Of a stretch of DNA of 64,000 nucleotides, positions 58,295 to 64,000 are shown piece by piece. Below the pieces are notes generated by a model, which saw nothing but the letters and a program-made list of their open reading frames with translations, was not told the origin of the DNA and searched no databases. This DNA is from Lotus japonicus. Taxonomy: Eukaryota > Streptophyta > Magnoliopsida > Fabales > Fabaceae. The stretch is from NCBI RefSeq assembly GCF_012489685.1, contig NC_080041.1:27517780-27581779 (forward strand), written 5' to 3'. Position 1 is the first letter of the stretch. The number at the start of each line of letters is the position of its first letter. The position numbers and the translations under genes were made by a program.

Positions 58295-58787
58295 TTTTGG
58301 GTGTTGGTATGAGCTCCTCGAGTTGGGATTAGTGTAGGAGTAGAGTTTTTAGCTCTGACAGTCTTGCTTCATTTGTTACTTAGGGGACAGGGTAGATCCG
58401 CCTATAGATTTTTGTGTGGTTTCCTTATGGGAATCACAGAGAGTTGGTTGGACTAGGAAGTCTTATTTTCAGGCCATTGGGTCAGCTGATTCTCAGTTTT
58501 GAGGGATAGTGTTGCGGGCACTTCACCCTTTTCATTTGGTTTGTATATATTGCCTACGGGCGTTGCACTTTTCTTTCCGTCACTGGAGGTTACTCGTGAC
58601 GAGGTTGCTACTACAGCGGGGGCTGTTTATATATTGCATATTAGTTCTGATTTTTGTTATTGTTGGGTTTTATTTAATTCCGTCGTGTCTTAGTTATTAT
58701 TATAAAAAAAAAATATTCACGTTTTTCCGCATTAAGTTTATTTTGGTTACTAAAGTGACGCCACCGAAATCGGGGTGTTACAGTTCC

Positions 58788-59339
58788 GGGGAACCCTGAC
58801 CCGAGACGGACAGAGTACCCGGGACGACCATGTTCCCCCCAGGACGTCCCTGACGTGGGACAGTTTAGTATGAGGGCCCCCGGTTAGAGAGCCTGAGAAG
58901 ATCCTGCTTCTGGGCCCTACCACCTAGGGTAAGGACAAGACCTAGGGCCCACCGAATAGGGGTTGACCTAGGCCAACCATCTTAGGGAGTAGGTAGGCAG
59001 GTACAGATCCATAGGGGCCCCAGACCGTTGAATCACTGTTCCTTGGCAGGTACCACAGGTAATCCAACGGCAGGTTGTGCCCTGCGTACGAGCCATGCGT
59101 GACGTTGCATGGCTCCAACCCTAATCTCACCTCCCCTATATAAGGGGAGCCCCTATTCTATTGAAAGGTAACGTATTCTCACCATATTCACCATTCTCAC
59201 TTCTTTCCTTACTGACTTTAGCATCGGAGTACCTTGCAGGAGCCCCCTCCGGGACGTAACCAGCTCATGAGCCCTACAGCACGTTCAGGTCCCCCTCTCC
59301 TACCCCTTGTCAACGGCTAACTTGATCATTCCCTAATCA
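58788..59339 (+). repeat. 3' LTR of the Tat element (main part)
   Basis: Continues from 54744-54749 after copy B and its duplicated GTTCC. Ends CCCTAATCA before AAAGC. Confidence 0.9.
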
Positions 59340-59344
59340 AAAGC

Positions 59345-60236
59345 ACTCCCCAGAGAAAGAGAGTTGTGTCGCAAAGAAGAATCCACGTCGGCAAATGAGA
59401 CCTCAGTGCCATAGGTAAGAAAAAGGGGCCTGAAATTGGAACAAGAGGCTTGAAAACCACCACCCTCTTTAAAAACTTGCTCCCTGATGTCCTCTTTCAA
59501 CAAATCATCGTCGAGGTCGTTACTATCCAAGGGAGCTTTGACAGGTCAAGCGAACGACGATCGCTCATATACAAAAGAAAATACTAGGTTGGATCAAGAA
59601 TCGGATGTCGAGAGTAGAAACCCATTCGAAGTAACAAGTCTAGGGGAAGACGAATCTGTTTGTGTAGAAAACACTAACGGAGATACAAAGACAAACGAAT
59701 GGGCTACAGACAAAACTATAGCTAGGAGAATAGGGCATCCCCGATAATTGAATAATAGAGGAAGGAAGAAGAAGGAATTGGTTGCGGTGATCTTGATGAT
59801 ATTGGGACGCCAAAGGTGATAGAGGCTTTACCAAAAAGTGTCAACCAATTAATTTTGTCAGAGGCAGAAGACTCAAAAGATGTCTTGAAAAGAGTGAGAA
59901 GAGCATTGGTGGTGGGGAAAAACCTTGGCCTAATCTTTTATTGTCTTGGAGATATTCCTTTTCAAGGGTTGGTGGAGCAGATTGAGTCACACAGAGCCGG
60001 TTGTGTTTCTCGTGCTTTGTTGTGCTTGTTGCGTGTCTTTGATTTTTGGTTATGGGTAGCGCTTGTTTTAGAGGCTAGTTCTTTAGATTTTTTGGTTGCC
60101 CGGGGAATTAAGTTTGTATTTTAGGGTTTTTAGCTTGGGCGGTCGATTTGCTTGATGTTGAGTTGGCTGGTGTATTTCTTGTTTGTTTTTGTTTTTTTAA
60201 AGTATTTTCTCAGGATTTTTAATTTAGAGTTTAATT
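59345..60236 (+). other. LINE-like debris, right half
   Basis: Continues the sequence broken at 34276. Frames such as 59816-60124 (DVLKRVRRALVVGKNLGLIF) look like former coding sequence, with stops between. No catalytic motif is seen, so the assignment stays tentative. Confidence 0.35.
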
Positions 60237-60399
60237 TTGATGCACCGACGGTGTAAAGTTTTTTTACACCGTCAACCAATCAGATTTCAAGGATGTGAGA
60301 AAATCTCTCTTTTCATTTAATTTCATTAATTGACGTGGCACATCCTTAAAATCTGATTGGTTGACGGTGTAAAAAAACTTTACACCGTCGGTGCATCAA
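60237..60399. mobile_element. MITE with long terminal inverted repeats
   Basis: TTGATGCACCGACGGTGTAA begins a 5' arm of about 55 bases, ending in CAACCAATCAGATTT, that returns almost perfectly at the right. Each arm itself contains the small palindrome ACGGTGTAAA...TTTACACCGT. The centre is short and AT-rich. No clear target duplication. The near-identical arms point to recent movement. Confidence 0.8.
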
Positions 60400-60926
60400 A
60401 CTTTTTCTCTTTAATTTATAATATCTTTTCCTTTAAAAAAATTAACTTATATATATGACTTATTTGATAAGAAACATTTAACACAATTTAGAACCTGGAA
60501 CACATAAATTCTGGGTCTTCAAACCCGTAACACATACATTCTGGGTTTTAAAACCCATAAGCAAAAGTACATATTATTATATTACTAGTGTTTTTTACCC
60601 GCGCGTTGCACGGGAAATATGTCTATTGTATTTGATACATTAATTAATACTTTGATTATTAAAAATATATTAAACAACGAATGAAATAGAAAAGTCAGAA
60701 TTGATGAGTAAAGTGGACATAAAGACTTCTCTTCTAAGCCCGATTGAGACCAAGAGGAACTCATTTCACATTCTTTGTAAATATGAAGACGATAACACAA
60801 ATCATAGATATAAAGAATTATCAGTACATATTAATCTTGAAAAAAAATTAATGTGATAGTAGCACAAATCAGGATTGTGTAAGATATATCATAAAGTATA
60901 ACATTATTGTGTTTATTCCAACTAAG

Positions 60927-61271
60927 TAGGGATGACAATGGGTAGGTACTATAGTACCATCTCCATACCCGCGTTTTTAAAAATTACATGTACTTGTCTC
61001 CATACTCACGTGGGTAGCAACTCGAAGCTCTCCATCTTTAGACAATTCAATGTCATTATAGGAAGCTATTCATCTTTGCCAAAATCTAAATCTATGGATG
61101 ACAATGAGTCTCAAAATCATAGGGTACCCGCAAAAAATATCCACTATGGGTAGGGTAAAAAACCGCTAAATGGGTATGAGGTTGAGTATAGATAATTACC
61201 CGCAAAAAATAGAGGGTATGGGTGCGGGTATGGGTACTATAGTACCCAACCGGCCCATATCCGCACACACA

Positions 61272-61338
<67 letters not shown>

Positions 61339-61339
61339 T
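60927..61339 (+). repeat. GGGTAC-type dispersed repeat with (ATT)n tail
   Basis: Starts GGGATGACAATGGGTA, contains the palindrome GGGTACTATAGTACCC near 61224-61240, and ends in about 22 ATT units (61274-61339). Related to 1-775 in opposite orientation. Confidence 0.7.
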
Positions 61340-61635
61340 GGGAATATATTAACAAATTAACTTAAGCTATAGCTTTCAAACTCACTCTTTTTAAAAAAAA
61401 AGTTTGGGATATATTAATTAATACTCTAAAAATAAATAATAAATAAATTAAGATAAAATCAAGAAATAAACAACATAAATCCTAATCAAATCTAAAATTA
61501 AAAAATGTATTTTTTTTACTCTAAAAATAAATCAAAAATAAATTAAGATAAAATCAAGAAATGAACAACATAAATCCTAATCAAATCTAAAATTTTAAAA
61601 TGTATTTTTTATGATAATTAATCTGAGAATGACAC

Positions 61636-61866
61636 GTGTTATTTTTTTTTCCAATTAGTGAATATTCTGCACCCTATAAGATTTTATTTTCCACAATCCT
61701 TTTGCTTTTGATTAAGAAGATAAAAGCAGGAATCCTTAAAGCATATGACATCTTACAATTAGTTGAAGAACAAAATCAATTCATGAAGAAGATTGAAACA
61801 GAAACCCAAAATGAAGTCTTGAAGAACAAAATACCCTCTTTCACCAATTTGAAAGAACTGTGGTGA
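61636..61866 (+). pseudogene. Possible copia-type gag fragment
   Basis: A plus-strand frame in which the later part is charged and helical (YDILQLVEEQNQFMKKIETE, QNEVLKNKIPSFTNLKELW). The first part is hydrophobic and probably chance. It is short, has no conserved motif I can name, and lies in the Helitron. It could be a captured exon piece or a relic. Confidence 0.2.
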
Positions 61867-62819
61867 AAGAATTGTATTTAGTGTATTTGTGAATCTTGGG
61901 GTAGAGCCCTTGTGAAACAAAAAATCAATGGAACATTTCAGTCAAGAGAAACAAAAAATGATGTATTGCCCTATATGTGCGCACCCCAGCAAAATATCTA
62001 TATATGTAAGAAAAAAACAAAATAATTCTCTCACCCAAAATAATTGTGGTTACTTCACTAATAAACTTATACTAACAATCAATTTAAATTGAACTTAAGG
62101 AAATATATAGAGTAAAGTAAGATAAGTACCCAATTGGCATACTAAAACATGAGTATATGCAAAACTAATGAGTTTGAGGAAAACATGAACCAACCTTAAG
62201 AATGAGCTAACCATACTCATGAAGATTAAATGTGAGCTCTTCATATGCTTTCATCAATTTGACTGACTTGTGCATCATTAAAAAAAAAATTAGTAAGTTG
62301 TGCATCATTCACATACAGTGCAAATAATATGCTTATACACACAGTTAAAACATGATAGAAATGAATATAAATTCAGGCTATCCTAAGTTTCACAAATTTC
62401 TATAAATTATACCAAAATCTGGTTTAGAATGGCTTCAAACGCATGGATTTCTACAAACTATACTAAAATCTGGTTTAAAAAAATACAAAAGCGGAAGTAG
62501 AACAATAGAAAAAACATTACGTCTTCAACAATGATTCGTTAAAGGGTCAATGCAAAAATTTGTAAACTTTTGGATCAAAACACACAAAATATGTGAAATT
62601 TAAGAATCCAGGATTGAATTACGAACAAAGGATAAACTAAAATAGCACAAACCATCAATCACAACATGATAAACTCTTCTTCACGTAACATCATCTTACG
62701 ACATACCTCTGTCGTGATCGTGACATGTGGCAGAGGTAGAAATAGCAGCTATCAAATCTCTGTGTGTCCATGGTAGCTTTGTGGACCCTCAGCACCAAAT
62801 CAACTCCCTTTTCTTAGAA
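61867..62819. other. AT-rich interior of the Helitron
   Basis: No gene seen. A small duplication of AAATCTGGTTTA-AAT-type sequence occurs at 62410-62480. Confidence 0.35.
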
Positions 62820-63720
62820 TTAACATTAAATAAATAATAAGATAAATTAAGATAAAATCAAGAAATAAACAACCTAAATCCTAATCAAATCTAAACTTTA
62901 AAAAGGTACTAAATAAAGATAGATAAAAACTACCAAAATCTAGCAAATCACAATAAAAAACTCATAAAATCCTGAATTAAATAAAAATATGAAAATTCAA
63001 TAAAAATACCATTAAAATTCATTTATACTCTAAATGTAACTCAAAAATAAAATAAAATATTTCATGAAATTAAAATTAAATAAATAATAAATAAGGATAG
63101 ATAAAAACTATCAAAATCTAGCAAATCACAATAAAAACTCATAAAATCCTGCATTAATTAAAAATTCGAAAATTCAATAAAAAATAATAATTATACTCTA
63201 TAAATAAATGTAAAATAAAATAAAATATTTCCTGGAAGTAAAATTAAATAAATAATAAGATAAAATTAAGAAATAAACAACCTAAATTCTAATCAAATCT
63301 AAAATTTAAAAAGGTACTAAATAAAGATAGATAAAAACTACCAAGTCTAGCAAATCACAATAAAAACTCATAAAATCCTGAATTAATTAAAAATCTGAAA
63401 ATTTAAGAAAATTTAATTAATATACTCTAAAAGTGAATTTAAAATAAAATAAAGTATTTTCTGGATTTAAAATAAATGATAAGATAAATTAAAATAAAAT
63501 TAAGAAATTAACAACCTAAATCCCAATCAAATCTAATATTAAAAATGGTATTAAATAAAGATAGATAAAAACTATCAAAATCTAGCAAATCACAATAAAA
63601 ACTCATAAAATCCTGCATTAATTAAAAATTCGAAAATTCAATAAAAATTAATTATTATACTCTATAAATAAATGTAAAATAAAATAAAATATTTCTTGGA
63701 AGTAAAATCTAAAAATAAAT
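62820..63720. repeat. AT-rich direct repeats in the Helitron
   Basis: Blocks such as AAACAACCTAAATCCTAATC and CTAGCAAATCACAATAAAAA recur near 62867, 62940, 63115, 63277, 63345, 63510 and 63580, in the same order with a 200-240-base step. Related blocks also occur at 61440-61600. Confidence 0.75.
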
Positions 63721-64000
63721 TAAAAGACCAAATCTTATCTTTTAAAATAATATCAATAAATTATTTTAGAATATATAAAATTAAAACATATATCAATTGA
63801 AAATTATATCCTCTAACAAATTGACACGTGGAATAATTTTTATGAGAATTAATCTGGGAGCGACACGTCACTAACTTGGCCTGTGGGAGCGACACGTCAT
63901 GCTAGAAGTTGTTCTTTTCTAATATATATATATATAGATAGATAGATGCTAAAAATAACAGATATTGGGTTTCAAGATTCTCGGAAGTGTTTGGGTTTTT

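Larger units (their letters stand above)
54750..58782 (+). mobile_element. 4-kb LTR-like unit, copy B (probable solo LTR)
   Basis: Begins TGTAAGGCCCGAG and ends CGGGGTGTTACA, with TSD GTTCC at 54745-54749 and 58783-58787. It sits six bases into the Tat 3' LTR. Promoter candidate TATATATAG at 55456-55464. Downstream is a leader with a plausible intron donor (GAGGTATAG near 55604) and a 78-base exon-like block at 56278-56355. That places most of the unit (about 3.3 kb) downstream of the start site, unusually long for R plus U5. Confidence 0.8.
34277..59339 (+). mobile_element. Tat-lineage Ty3 LTR retrotransposon, three nested insertions
   Basis: TSD AAAGC at 34272-34276 and 59340-59344. LTRs start TGTTCCGGGGAACCC and end CATTCCCTGATCA (5') or CATTCCCTAATCA (3'). 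Without the nested inserts it is about 10.3 kb. Tat features are a tRNA-Asp-like primer site, a second RNase H before integrase, no chromodomain seen, and an antisense gene between pol and the 3' LTR. By eye the LTRs differ at about 20 of 550 positions, so it is not very recent. The pol genes carry several frameshifts and stops. Confidence 0.9.
60585..63946 (-). mobile_element. Helitron, non-autonomous, with internal repeats
   Basis: Minus strand: 3' end hairpin CCCGTGCAACGCGCGGG, then TAAAAAACA and CTAG before T. 5' end TCTATCTATC after A near 63946. The 3' end is clear; the 5' end lies in a TATC microsatellite and is less certain. About 3.36 kb, with no Rep/Hel genes. A GGGTAC-type repeat (60927-61339) is nested in it. 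Confidence 0.65.

Noticed and set aside
61092..61355. Long open frames of poly-isoleucine or poly-tyrosine
   Set aside because: They are translations of the (ATT)n microsatellite at 61274-61339.

Overview
The window is plant nuclear DNA, most likely from a papilionoid legume. One ordinary single-copy gene is visible: an intronless GRAS-domain gene at 2376-3854 that I read as NSP2, the nodulation/strigolactone regulator. It carries a sequence that looks like the legume miR171h target. Almost everything else is transposable elements, many nested inside others, in AT-rich DNA.

Layout. 1-2.3 kb: a GGGTAC-type dispersed repeat and the NSP2 upstream region. 2.4-4 kb: NSP2. 4-10.5 kb: decayed elements, namely a plant-mobile-domain fragment, two hAT-like elements, a possible LTR and a foldback MITE. 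10.8-22.4 kb: a gene-rich Mutator-like block. On the + strand it has a small RNase H1-N (viroplasmin-type) gene with a membrane segment, a Ulp1-like gene, an RNase H1-N/dsRBD-like/coiled-coil/RNase H1-N gene broken by one stop codon, and a second Ulp1-like gene. A convergent FAR1-type MULE transposase lies on the - strand. 23.5-30.4 kb: a Stowaway MITE, a hAT element with a perfect 8-bp target duplication, a CACTA element, a Helitron and a 5'-truncated LINE with poly(A) and target duplication. 30.5-34.3 kb: AT-rich repeats, a broken RPA1-like gene and LINE-like debris.

34277-59339 is one Tat-lineage Ty3 retrotransposon (TSD AAAGC) that has itself been hit three times. A 4-kb LTR-like unit lies in pol (38684-42643, TSD AACCC). 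A second copy of that unit in opposite orientation lies in the 3' LTR (54750-58782, TSD GTTCC). A tRNA-Met-primed Ty3 element sits in the antisense accessory gene (46328-53055, 3' LTR truncated). The Tat element also carries two divergently transcribed accessory reading frames with their own TATA boxes. 59.3-64 kb: the other half of the LINE-like debris, a MITE with long arms, and a 3.4-kb Helitron holding another GGGTAC repeat and many AT-rich direct repeats.

The most interesting unit is the 10.8-22.4 kb block. Two Ulp1-like genes share five consecutive exons of identical length (98, 85, 87, 87, 138 nt) although their proteins have diverged. In both, the residue aligned with the catalytic cysteine is serine. 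They alternate with genes for domains that bind RNA-DNA hybrids and double-stranded RNA, next to an intact transposase. The exon models are hand-made from splice signals and reading frames. No searches were run.
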